DNA from: Clostridia bacterium
Lineage (GTDB): Bacteria; Bacillota; Clostridia; Peptostreptococcales; Anaerovoracaceae
NCBI GenBank assembly: GCA_024403215.1
Contig: JAKSSJ010000003.1
Span: forward strand, 1 to 30,525
Direction of reading: 5' to 3'
Length of the DNA: 30,525 nucleotides
Made by a program: the position numbers and the translations under genes. The notes below the pieces were generated by a model. That model worked only from the letters and a program-made list of their open reading frames with translations. It was not told where the DNA came from and did not search any database. Numbering within the stretch: position 1 is the stretch's first letter; every line of letters begins with the position of its first letter. Shown piece by piece: positions 15,955-22,850 of the stretch.

Positions 15955-16467
15955 CTAGCAAAACTCTGATAAGACGCGCTCAAAAACTTCTTCTCTATTT
16001 TCTTCTGTCATGTGAATAAACTCAACGCCTGGATAATCTCTTATCTCTTTAAGGTAATCAATATCCATTCTCTCCTTGAGCATAAGAAGTACAGGATTTT
16101 CAGACTGAAGCACTTCAAAGATTTTCGCTTTAAACCTTTCTGCATTCATTTCTAAAAAGCCAACTTCATCCATAACTATTATGGTATCTTTATCCTCACA
16201 TGTCAAATATTCAACACCCAAAGTGTTAAAAACTTCGTAGTTTGTATAATGCTGCCCGCAATTGCAAAGCCCCACACAATGCTCATCATCAAGCACGCTC
16301 TCTTTGCCAATAGGAGCAATGAACACAGGGCAGAGCCCATCTTTGATGAGCTCGCCATGCTTTTGGGTTGAAAAACCGCATACCTTTCTATCTGTTTTCT
16401 CTAAGACCATATTAGCAAGAGTAGTCTTACCAGTATGTCTTAAAGCCATGATAACAAATTTCTTCAT
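15955..16467 (-). CDS. THEP1-like P-loop NTPase with altered Walker A
   Basis: A 170-aa single-domain NTPase resembling the THEP1/NTPase_1 family. Walker A is ALRHTGKTTLA at residues 8-18: the first glycine of GxxxxGKT is replaced by Ala8. CGFSTQKHGE at 30-39 matches the family's G[FY]xTxE segment. Walker B is IIVMDEVGFLEM with D100 and E101. An unusual cysteine cluster, CVGLCNCG (C64, C68, C70), with C90 nearby, could bind a metal. The family's cellular role is poorly defined. MobB-like P-loop proteins of similar size work in molybdopterin dinucleotide synthesis, so a part in metal-cofactor handling is plausible given the neighbours, but this is inference. It starts seven bases after the lipoprotein gene and is the last gene of the metal cluster. 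Confidence 0.75.
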   Translation of the reverse strand: MKKFVIMALRHTGKTTLANMVLEKTDRKVCGFSTQKHGELIKDGLCPVFIAPIGKESVLDDEHCVGLCNCGQHYTNYEVFNTLGVEYLTCEDKDTIIVMDEVGFLEMNAERFKAKIFEVLQSENPVLLMLKERMDIDYLKEIRDYPGVEFIHMTEENREEVFERVLSEFC

Positions 16468-16474
16468 TTTGACC

Positions 16475-17443
16475 TTATTCTACAACGATTTCAACAACGT
16501 CCTTTGCATACTTGCCGGTTGTATTTTCAGCGCAAGGAGCAAGCCAAACTGTTCCGCCTTTACCTGTTTCTTTATCCTTTTCAATAGCTATGATTGTAAG
16601 ATCATTTTCAAGCATTTCTTTTGCTACTTCTGACTTATATCCATCAGCTGCAACAACAGTTACCTTACTTCCAGAAACGCCAAGCTTAGCAAGAACATCC
16701 TTTAAAACGTATCCGCTGTACTTATTCTGGGAAACAACATCCTTTGAGTTCTTTGTTGTTACTGTAATTCTGTAGATCTTAAGACCTTCAAGATCTGCAT
16801 TCTTAACTTCTTTTCCGTTTACCTTAAATGAGAAATCAGCAAACTTAATTTTGTCTGTCTTATCCTCAGCAACTGGATCTTGTGGAAATGCTATTGTCTC
16901 AGAACCGCCATCTTTGCCAGCCTCAGTTTTATCTTTGCTTCCACCAGCTAAAGGAGAAGAAATGCCGCCGATTTCAACCTTGGAAAGATCTTGTGCAAAA
17001 TCTCCTGTTGTACTTGATGTGCAAGGAGCAAACCAAGGACCATTCTTAAACATTTCGCCATCTTTTGAGATTGCAAGAAGAACTCCATCTGCCTTAAGGT
17101 CGCCCTCAAAAGTCATCTGATATCCATCAGTGCAAACAATTGTTGCAGAACTTGCATCTCCTGTAATCTGAGCAGCTGTAAGTACATCTGCAAACTTATA
17201 TCCAACATAAACGTTGTTGTGCTTTGTTCCTGTTGAATTTACAGAATCAGATGTTACAGAATACATGCTATATGAAGCCATGTCTTTTTCAGTAATCTTT
17301 GCTCCGCAAATCTTAACCGTAAAAGCAGGGCTAGTTACATCTTTAACTTCTGTTAACTTGATTCCGCCTTCCTCTTTTTTTCCGCAAGCTGCAAAGCAAA
17401 ATACCATTGCAAATGCGAGAATCAGTGATAATAGTTTTTTCAT
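16475..17443 (-). CDS. Lipoprotein with two sulfite-oxidase-fold-like repeats
   Basis: A 322-aa protein. I chose the start MKKLLSLILAFAMVFCFAAC, with GGAGG eight bases upstream; it gives a clean lipoprotein signal with lipobox FAAC and lipidated C20. The mature part has two repeats of about 115 aa (about 40-158 and 204-320) joined by a Gly/Ser/Lys/Asp linker. Each repeat runs from a beta-rich start through a DGY motif (TDGYQM, ADGYKS) to W.APC...TTG..A.D (WFAPCTSSTTGDFA, WLAPCAENTTGKYA). This pattern resembles the sulfite-oxidase/molybdopterin-binding fold of small clostridial proteins. I see no obvious Mo-ligand cysteine in the usual context, so it may bind a pterin or metal without catalysis. 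It sits outside the membrane beside a metal-chelate ABC transporter and may capture a ligand for it. Confidence 0.75.
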   Translation of the reverse strand: MKKLLSLILAFAMVFCFAACGKKEEGGIKLTEVKDVTSPAFTVKICGAKITEKDMASYSMYSVTSDSVNSTGTKHNNVYVGYKFADVLTAAQITGDASSATIVCTDGYQMTFEGDLKADGVLLAISKDGEMFKNGPWFAPCTSSTTGDFAQDLSKVEIGGISSPLAGGSKDKTEAGKDGGSETIAFPQDPVAEDKTDKIKFADFSFKVNGKEVKNADLEGLKIYRITVTTKNSKDVVSQNKYSGYVLKDVLAKLGVSGSKVTVVAADGYKSEVAKEMLENDLTIIAIEKDKETGKGGTVWLAPCAENTTGKYAKDVVEIVVE

Positions 17444-17459
17444 AATAGACCTCCATAAA

Positions 17460-18233
17460 CTATATCTTTGGATAAATACAAACATTTCGTTTAAATTCAT
17501 CAATATAACGTATCTTTAAATCATCGCCGTAAAGCGCTTTTAACTTTTCTTCAGTAAGCATCTCTTCTGAACTTCCCGCGTTAATGTGTCCATCCCCGTC
17601 CAGTAGAGCAACTCTTCCGCCCAGTAGTATTGCGTGGTTTGGATCGTGAGTTGTAATGCCAATAGCATATCCTTTTGATGATAGGTCTTTTATAATTCTT
17701 AGCACCTTAATCTGGTTGCTGTAATCTAAGTGAGCCGTTGGCTCATCAAAGAGTATCAGCTTTGGATTGGAAACAAGAGCTCTTGCAATTGCAACCTGCT
17801 GCCTTTCTCCTCCGGAAAGCTCTGTTATAATCCTATCCTGAAGATGCGCTATTCCCATCATCTCTAGGGTATCTATAACCGCCTTTTTATTCTCAAATGA
17901 TGGATGAGTAAATAAACCAAGCGAGGCTGCAAAACCCGTGAGTACATATTCAAAAACTGTAAAGCCAAACGAACTTGTAATATTTTGAGGAACAAAGCTT
18001 GCATAAGCTGCTATTTCTTTTTCCTTCATATCCTTTAGCTCTTTTCCGCAAAGCCTAATGCTGCCTTCTTCTGGCTTTAAAAGTCCAAGAAGACAAGAAA
18101 ACAGCGTGCTCTTTCCAGATCCGTTTCTTCCGAGCACGCAAAGAAGCTCAGATTCATCCAGCGATAAATCCACTCCATTAAGAACTCTGTTCTTACCATA
18201 TGAAAATTTTAGATTAGAAACTTCGTATATCAT
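17460..18233 (-). CDS. FecE/BtuD-type ABC transporter ATPase
   Basis: A 257-aa ABC ATPase. Walker A is LGRNGSGKST near residue 33. The Q-loop segment is SFVPQNITSSFGF. The signature is LSGGERQQVAIARAL and Walker B is LILFDEPTAHLD, followed by a His switch in ITTHDPNHA. It is closest to the ATPases of siderophore, haem, cobalamin and related metal-chelate importers. With the permease and binding protein upstream it makes a complete type II importer. Its ATG lies 12 bases after the permease stop without a strong ribosome binding site. The lipoprotein gene starts 16 bases after its end. Confidence 0.93.
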   Translation of the reverse strand: MIYEVSNLKFSYGKNRVLNGVDLSLDESELLCVLGRNGSGKSTLFSCLLGLLKPEEGSIRLCGKELKDMKEKEIAAYASFVPQNITSSFGFTVFEYVLTGFAASLGLFTHPSFENKKAVIDTLEMMGIAHLQDRIITELSGGERQQVAIARALVSNPKLILFDEPTAHLDYSNQIKVLRIIKDLSSKGYAIGITTHDPNHAILLGGRVALLDGDGHINAGSSEEMLTEEKLKALYGDDLKIRYIDEFKRNVCIYPKI

Positions 18234-18245
18234 ATTAACAATTGT

Positions 18246-19274
18246 CTAAGCAATTTCATTTCTTTTCTTAAATAGTAACCAGCAGAAAAATGGCGCCCCT
18301 ATTATTCCAGTCATGATAGAAACTGGCATTTCTGCTGCTCCAATAAGTCTGGTAAGCGTATCAACAACCAGCATGAATATGCCTCCAATAAGGCAGGATA
18401 CTGGCAAGACTCTTCTATTAGATGAACCAACCAGCATTCTAACAAAATGAGGTACAATAAGTCCTACCCACCCAATGCTTCCAGCAAAGCATATAGATCC
18501 AGCTGTAAGAAGAGTAGAACACACTATTGCCACACCCCTTACGAGTTTCACATTTGCACCAAGTGTTCTTGCCTCGTCTTGCCCCATGGACAAAACATCC
18601 ATCCACCACGACATTAAAAGAAGTATTATCATAGGCGGAACAAGGACTATAACCATAGGGAGAAGATCCGCATTTGACGCATAGGAAAAGTCTCCCATAG
18701 TCCAATACGTAATTGATGCAAGCTGAGTCTGAGGATCTGCAACAAACTTAATAAAACCTAGTATCGATGACATTAAAGATCCAACAATAATGCCTGAAAG
18801 CACAAGCATAATATTTGATCTATTTTTAATAAGCGCTGGTATTGATGCTGTAATAAGCACCGCAAGTATGCCGCCTATAAAGGCAAATCCGGAAATAAAT
18901 GCAGACGAAAGCCCGAGCAGTATTGCAACAGCAGCACCTATGCAAGCGCCCGATGACACTCCAAGAAAATCAGGAGATACCAAAGGATTTTGAAATATAC
19001 TTTGATAGCACGCGCCCGAAATAGAAAGTGCCGCACCAACAAAGATAGACACAAGTATTCTTGGAAGTCTCAGCCTAAGAACAACGTTTACAGTCATACT
19101 ATCCGCAAGCTGTTCCTTAAACGTAGCAGCTCTAAATAAGATTGATAGACTTTCCTTAGGACTTACTGGATACTTCCCAAGGCATATAGAAAAAACAACA
19201 AGCAAAACAAGCACTGCAGTAAGCAGTACAATAGTAATTGATATTTTTCTTTTGCTTGCCATTATAGAATTCAT
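18246..19274 (-). CDS. FecCD-type ABC transporter permease
   Basis: A 342-aa membrane protein with about nine or ten hydrophobic segments. The FecCD family pattern is present: LRLPRILVSIFVGAALSISG, ACYQSIFQNPLVSPDFLGVS, and near the C-terminus GSIGWVGLIVPHFVRMLVGS, which contacts the ATPase. These permeases import Fe-siderophores, haem, cobalamin or other metal chelates. The length fits the family. The start ATG lies three bases after the binding-protein stop, and a second Met four codons in is a possible alternative; neither has a strong ribosome binding site, so translation is likely coupled. Confidence 0.93.
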   Translation of the reverse strand: MNSIMASKRKISITIVLLTAVLVLLVVFSICLGKYPVSPKESLSILFRAATFKEQLADSMTVNVVLRLRLPRILVSIFVGAALSISGACYQSIFQNPLVSPDFLGVSSGACIGAAVAILLGLSSAFISGFAFIGGILAVLITASIPALIKNRSNIMLVLSGIIVGSLMSSILGFIKFVADPQTQLASITYWTMGDFSYASNADLLPMVIVLVPPMIILLLMSWWMDVLSMGQDEARTLGANVKLVRGVAIVCSTLLTAGSICFAGSIGWVGLIVPHFVRMLVGSSNRRVLPVSCLIGGIFMLVVDTLTRLIGAAEMPVSIMTGIIGAPFFCWLLFKKRNEIA

Positions 19275-19277
19275 GAT

Positions 19278-20312
19278 TTATTTAAAATTATCCCAATCTA
19301 ACTCTAACTCTTTATCGAAACATCTTCCAAACATGAAGCGGTAATAATCATCAACCTCATCTTCAAGATCAGAAACAGAGAAGTATTCTGGGTACATTGA
19401 ATGAAGCATGTACATTATTCCAAGCACGCACGAAAAGCCCGGCATGTCCCAGGAGTCAAGCTTTGTTGGAACGTCGTAAATATTTTTATTAATAACAGCA
19501 GTCATTGCAGACCAGGCAGGATTAGCTAAAAGCTCATCAACTGTGTAGTTTCTTGCCGCAGAGCTTGTGCAAAAAATATATTCTGGATTGTATGAGAATA
19601 CCTTTTCAAGTCCAATATTTATCCAGTTATGATTCTCGCCTTCCTTTATGACACTTTTTCCTCCAGCCTTTTCTATCATCCAAGACTGCATCATGTCATA
19701 GCCTGCAACTCTGCCAGGCTCTCCGCCAATTAGCATAGCTGTCTTTCTTTTTTCCATAGGAATTGTTGAAACGATATTATCTATCATTTCTATTTTCCCA
19801 TTAAACCAGTCCTTGGCCTCTTTTGCCCTTTCCTCTGCGCCAAAATATGTTCCAAGAAGATCTAAAGTCTTAATTATATCTTCTGCATTTTCTACAGTAA
19901 TACAGATTACATCTATGCCAAGCTTTTCTACAGCAGCTACAGTTTCCGGATCGTTTGATCTATGAACAAGTGCTGTTGGTTTATAGCGAGCAAGCTGTTC
20001 TAGATCTACCGTGGCTTTGCCTACAGTTCCGGCTTTTCCAAGACCCTCGCTTGCCATGGTCCAAAAACTATTTCTGGCATTTACAGCAAGGACTCTGTCC
20101 TCAAGACCTAAAGCAACAAAGAACGGTGCCGCAACAAAATATACTGAAGCAATAGTTGCATCCTTTGCATCAGATCTTACATTTATCGTTCTTCCTGCGC
20201 CATCAACTAGCTCTCCAAGAATTTCATAATTTAATTTTTCTTCTCTCTTGCAAGCACAAACTGAAAATAACATGCTGAGTGCAAGAAGGATTGCAATAAT
20301 CTTTTTTATCAT
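19278..20312 (-). CDS. Metal-chelate ABC transporter binding lipoprotein (FecB/BtuF type)
   Basis: A 344-aa periplasmic-binding-protein-family lipoprotein. The start MIKKIIAILLALSMLFSVCAC gives a clean signal peptide with lipobox VCAC and lipidated C21. A frame extending 49 codons upstream would swallow the leader hairpin and lose the signal. The first lobe has VDGAGRTINV and the KPTALVHRSNDPETVAAVEK region, and the second lobe has the TAMLIGGEPGRVAGYDMMQS segment; together they match the class III binding proteins. The ligand is probably a metal complex. The AOR neighbourhood makes a tungstate or molybdate chelate an attractive idea, but iron or cobalamin are equally allowed by family. No Shine-Dalgarno site precedes the ATG; instead a terminator-like hairpin ends seven bases before it. 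Confidence 0.9.
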   Translation of the reverse strand: MIKKIIAILLALSMLFSVCACKREEKLNYEILGELVDGAGRTINVRSDAKDATIASVYFVAAPFFVALGLEDRVLAVNARNSFWTMASEGLGKAGTVGKATVDLEQLARYKPTALVHRSNDPETVAAVEKLGIDVICITVENAEDIIKTLDLLGTYFGAEERAKEAKDWFNGKIEMIDNIVSTIPMEKRKTAMLIGGEPGRVAGYDMMQSWMIEKAGGKSVIKEGENHNWINIGLEKVFSYNPEYIFCTSSAARNYTVDELLANPAWSAMTAVINKNIYDVPTKLDSWDMPGFSCVLGIMYMLHSMYPEYFSVSDLEDEVDDYYRFMFGRCFDKELELDWDNFK

Positions 20313-20332
20313 AAACAAAAGAGGCTTTTCAT
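20309..20332 (-). other. Possible leader peptide overlapping the binding-protein start
   Basis: ATG at 20332-20330 opens a seven-codon frame (MKSLFCL) whose TGA overlaps the binding-protein ATG as ATGA. AAGAGG lies ten bases before it, inside the 5' arm of the hairpin. It could provide translational coupling where no other ribosome binding site exists. Very short frames arise by chance. Confidence 0.25.
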
Positions 20333-20492
20333 GTTTGAAAAGCCTCTTAAAAATATAAATACCTATTATGCCCCATAAATACTTAGGCATATAAATACTA
20401 TAACTTCTTTTCAAACACGGAAGGTCATGGAGTTTCCTCACAAGGCCCAGGCTAAACACCTTGGATGTCCCGAGGGCAATTTAGCTCGAAGT
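20316..20492 (-). promoter_or_regulatory. Structured 5' leader, candidate riboswitch or attenuator
   Basis: The 202-bp gap between the ThiF-like gene and the binding-protein gene holds no gene but has clear RNA architecture. The segment 20419-20407 (CGTGTTTGAAAAG) can pair with 20342-20330 over 13 consecutive pairs, one of them G-U, destroying the terminator stem. Upstream lie possible aptamer helices: ACTTC 20492-20488 with GAAGT 20407-20403, GCTAAA 20485-20480 with TTTAGC 20456-20451, and a GAG-GAAA-CTC hairpin at 20439-20430. This is the layout of a transcription-terminating riboswitch. I do not recognise the class. A molybdenum/tungsten-cofactor sensor is suggested only by the genes around it. 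Confidence 0.6.
20319..20348 (-). terminator. Terminator/attenuator hairpin before the metal-transport genes
   Basis: On the minus strand a perfect 13-bp stem (20348-20336 with 20331-20319) has a 4-base AACA loop. It is followed by TTTTGTTT if the last two stem bases are counted, then the start codon. The stem is long and GC-cored (GAGGC/GCCTC). Its 5' arm can instead pair with an upstream segment (see the leader entry). Confidence 0.75.
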
Positions 20493-20514
20493 ACATATTA
20501 AATTTTAAGCTCCA

Positions 20515-21084
20515 TCAGATTTCTTTCATCTCAAAGAATTCTTCTGGATCTCTTATGGCCAAAGCAAGTTCTTCGGCTGCACACATAGAAACAGTAATAA
20601 CATTTGTGTGCTTCTCTTTTGGCTCCTTTGCATTTTCATAAATTCTATGCAAAAGATTGCTACCTGGCATGCTAAGTCCAATCTGATAAACAAAGCCTTC
20701 AACAGCGCCGTGCACAAGTGAAATGTTTTTCTCACTGCAGCAGTCTTCTAAGTATAGCCTTGCTTTAATGTTATCAAGAGCATCTATTGCAACATCTATT
20801 CCATCTAGCATTTCTTTTGAAAACTCTTTTGGAATAGCGGTAAACTCACCGCTGTATCCTAGCTCTCCCGCTCTTTTCTTGGCAGCCTCAACCTTTAGCT
20901 TACCAATATTAGATGGAGATGAATATAGCTGGCGATTTAAATTGCTCTTAGAAAACACGTCTGGGTCGCATACGGTAATCTTTTTAGCACCTAGTCTAAG
21001 AAGTCCTTCAACCAGATTGCAGCCAAGACCACCGCAGCCTACCACCAGAAAACTTTTATTTAAATTTATATCTTTATCTGTCAT
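20515..21084 (-). CDS. thiF: Short ThiF/MoeB/HesA-type adenylyltransferase
   Basis: A 189-aa E1-like domain. The nucleotide-binding FLVVGCGGLGCNLVEGLLRLG is at the N-terminus, followed by VCDPDVFSKSNLNRQLY with the conserved Asp and Asn-Arg-Gln residues, IGKLKVEAAKKR, and AIDALDNIKARL. Such proteins adenylate the C-terminal Gly-Gly of a small sulfur carrier (ThiS, MoaD). It resembles the short ThiF family of Clostridia (about 200 aa) and lacks the C-terminal part and zinc CxxC pairs of full-length MoeB. A MoaD-like carrier ending in Gly-Gly lies two genes upstream, so it is the likely substrate. The ATG directly abuts the stop of the alcohol dehydrogenase gene (TAAATG). Sulfur donation would need another protein not seen here. 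Confidence 0.88.
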   Translation of the reverse strand: MTDKDINLNKSFLVVGCGGLGCNLVEGLLRLGAKKITVCDPDVFSKSNLNRQLYSSPSNIGKLKVEAAKKRAGELGYSGEFTAIPKEFSKEMLDGIDVAIDALDNIKARLYLEDCCSEKNISLVHGAVEGFVYQIGLSMPGSNLLHRIYENAKEPKEKHTNVITVSMCAAEELALAIRDPEEFFEMKEI

Positions 21085-22578
21085 TTATTTTGCAGTCTGA
21101 AGTGTGCTAAGAAGTCTTAAGAAATCTTCCTTTTGCCATACAACTGGAACTGGGTAAAGTGGATTTGCTTCCTTGTTTGCCCAAGCAATAATCTGATCCT
21201 TATCTTCTTCCTTAATGCAATCGAATCCCTTTGGAAGACCCATCTTTGCATTTGTCTCTTCAATCCAAGCAATAAAGTTTTCAGCCTTTTCCTTGTTATC
21301 AGCACCCTTGATTTCGCAAACATCTGCAAGATCTGCAAGCTTATCATAAACTGCTGGTCCAAACTGTCTCATAACGTGTGGAAGAATTACAGACATAGCT
21401 AAACCGTGAGCTACTCCATAAAGTCCGCCAAGTGTATGTCCTACAGCGTGTACATATCCTACGCAGCCTCTTGTAAAGGATCTGCCTGCAAAGAATGCTG
21501 CTCTTTGCATATTCTGTCTTGCTTCAAGATTATCGCCGTGTTCAAATGCTTCAACGATATTATCGTAAATAAGCTTAACTGCTTTCTTTGAAAGATCCTT
21601 TTCAAGTGGTGTGCAATATGTCCAGTTTGTATAGCTTTCTACAGCGTGGCAGAGAGCATCCATACCTGTTGTTGCTGTAACAAATGGTGGCAGCTTCATT
21701 GTAAGTTCTGGATCGAGCACTGCATACTTTGGAAGAATTGCAGGGTCGTTAATAGATGCCTTGTGGTGAGTTGCAGAGTCTGTGATTACTGCAGCTACTG
21801 TTGTTTCAGAACCAGTTCCTGCTGTTGTTGGAACAGCCCAGAATGGACAAATCTTTTTGTGAACCTTAAGGAGTCCCTGAAGCTGTGATACTGCCTTATT
21901 TGGATGAGCATTCTTTGCTGCAATTCCCTTAGCGCAGTCCATTGGGCTTCCGCCACCAAATGCAATGATTCCTTCGCACTTTTCATCCTTGAAAAGCTTG
22001 AATCCTGCTTCTACATTATCAGATGTTGGGTTTGGCTGAAGTTCGCTAAATACTACAACCTCAAGACCTGCCTGCTTGGCAGCATCAAGAAGGCCGTTTG
22101 GAATACCAAGTCCTAAAAGACCCTTATCTGTTACAAGCAGTACCTTTTTAAGACCCTTATCAAGGATCTTCTTTGGAAGTTCTTTGATGCAACCAGGTCC
22201 TTCAATATACTCAGGCATTCTATAACCCATGAAATAGTTTCCAACCTTCATTACAGCTTGGAATACTCTGCAATATGCTACATTCATTCCGCTCTTCTCC
22301 TTTGTTAGATGCTCAGGAATTGTTCCTGGCTTGCACATAGTAATAACATCAATTGGGCATACCTTTGCGCAAATTCCGCAGCTTATGCATTTTGCATTAG
22401 CCTTCATTGTTGCATAGGTATGAATATCTCCATGATATGCTGGACCCGTAAGCTCCAAGCAATCCATAGGACAGTTTTCTACGCAGACTCTGCATCCCGC
22501 ACAGTTTATTACATCAATGTACGGTGCGTCTTTAATCTTAGCAGGGGTCTTTACTTCTTCTTTTTTAATTTCTTCCAT
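21085..22578 (-). CDS. Ferredoxin-fused iron-containing alcohol dehydrogenase
   Basis: A 497-aa fusion. I chose the ATG beginning MEEIKKEEVKTP, because GGAGG lies six bases upstream; the frame opens five codons earlier. Residues 20-80 are an 8Fe ferredoxin domain with two complete CxxCxxCxxxCP motifs (C26/29/32/36 and C64/67/70/74). Residues about 118-497 are a group III (Fe-dependent) alcohol dehydrogenase with GGGSPMDCAKGIA (NAD-binding), PTTAGTGSETT, DALCHAVESY and a metal-binding GVAHGLAMSVILPH. These reduce aldehydes with NAD(P)H or oxidise alcohols. The ferredoxin domain could bring electrons from ferredoxin or from the AOR two genes upstream, so the pair could dismutate aldehydes to acid and alcohol. 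That coupling is inference. Confidence 0.9.
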   Translation of the reverse strand: MEEIKKEEVKTPAKIKDAPYIDVINCAGCRVCVENCPMDCLELTGPAYHGDIHTYATMKANAKCISCGICAKVCPIDVITMCKPGTIPEHLTKEKSGMNVAYCRVFQAVMKVGNYFMGYRMPEYIEGPGCIKELPKKILDKGLKKVLLVTDKGLLGLGIPNGLLDAAKQAGLEVVVFSELQPNPTSDNVEAGFKLFKDEKCEGIIAFGGGSPMDCAKGIAAKNAHPNKAVSQLQGLLKVHKKICPFWAVPTTAGTGSETTVAAVITDSATHHKASINDPAILPKYAVLDPELTMKLPPFVTATTGMDALCHAVESYTNWTYCTPLEKDLSKKAVKLIYDNIVEAFEHGDNLEARQNMQRAAFFAGRSFTRGCVGYVHAVGHTLGGLYGVAHGLAMSVILPHVMRQFGPAVYDKLADLADVCEIKGADNKEKAENFIAWIEETNAKMGLPKGFDCIKEEDKDQIIAWANKEANPLYPVPVVWQKEDFLRLLSTLQTAK

Positions 22579-22580
22579 GT

Positions 22581-22838
22581 TTAACCTCCGCATACTGGGC
22601 TCATGAGCTGAACCTCGTCTCCATCTTTAAGTGCACAAGTCTTTTTTGTCTGCTTGCCATTTACTACAATAATGCAGCCTTCAATATCTTTTGCACTAAT
22701 CTTTGTTCTTGGGTTTACTTCCTTTGCTTTTTCTAAAAGCAGAGGATAAATATCTTGTACAGTTGCAGCTTTTTCAACTTCCAGCTTTTTAATTCCTGTA
22801 TCAAGTCTAAAGAGTCCGAATAATTTTACATTTATCAT
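22581..22838 (-). CDS. MoaD/ThiS-like ubiquitin-fold sulfur carrier
   Basis: An 85-aa beta-grasp protein. It opens MINVKLFGLFRLD, as MoaD proteins do, has the central GKQTKKTCALKDGDEVQLMSPV segment, and ends in the obligatory Gly-Gly (PVCGG). It would be adenylated by a ThiF/MoeB-type enzyme and carry sulfur as a thiocarboxylate to make the dithiolene of the pterin cofactor. The gene lies between AOR and the alcohol dehydrogenase, and a ThiF-like gene follows. AAGGAGGAA lies six bases before the ATG. A separate ThiS role in thiamine synthesis is less likely, as no thi gene is near. Confidence 0.88.
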   Translation of the reverse strand: MINVKLFGLFRLDTGIKKLEVEKAATVQDIYPLLLEKAKEVNPRTKISAKDIEGCIIVVNGKQTKKTCALKDGDEVQLMSPVCGG

Positions 22839-22850
22839 TTTTCTTCCTCC

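Noticed and set aside
15928..15956. Hairpin TTTGGC-TAC-GCCAAA and palindrome AGGATATATCCT between NTPase and nhaC as a terminator
   Set aside because: The stem is only six bp and no T-tract follows in the minus direction. Transcription probably continues.
20319..20348. The leader hairpin as a plain terminator of the upstream AOR-ThiF genes
   Set aside because: Possible, but the 13-pair alternative helix and the location directly before the next start codon favour regulated attenuation. Kept as the main competing explanation.
20313..20459. N-terminal extension of the binding protein from a GTG at 20459
   Set aside because: It would hide the lipoprotein signal, pass through the terminator hairpin, and has no ribosome binding site. 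MIKKIIAILL gives a clean signal peptide.
20405..20500. Cobalamin, TPP, FMN, SAM, lysine or ZTP riboswitch
   Set aside because: The conserved boxes I know for these classes are absent; GCCTGGGC alone resembles part of ZTP but its other conserved half is not present.
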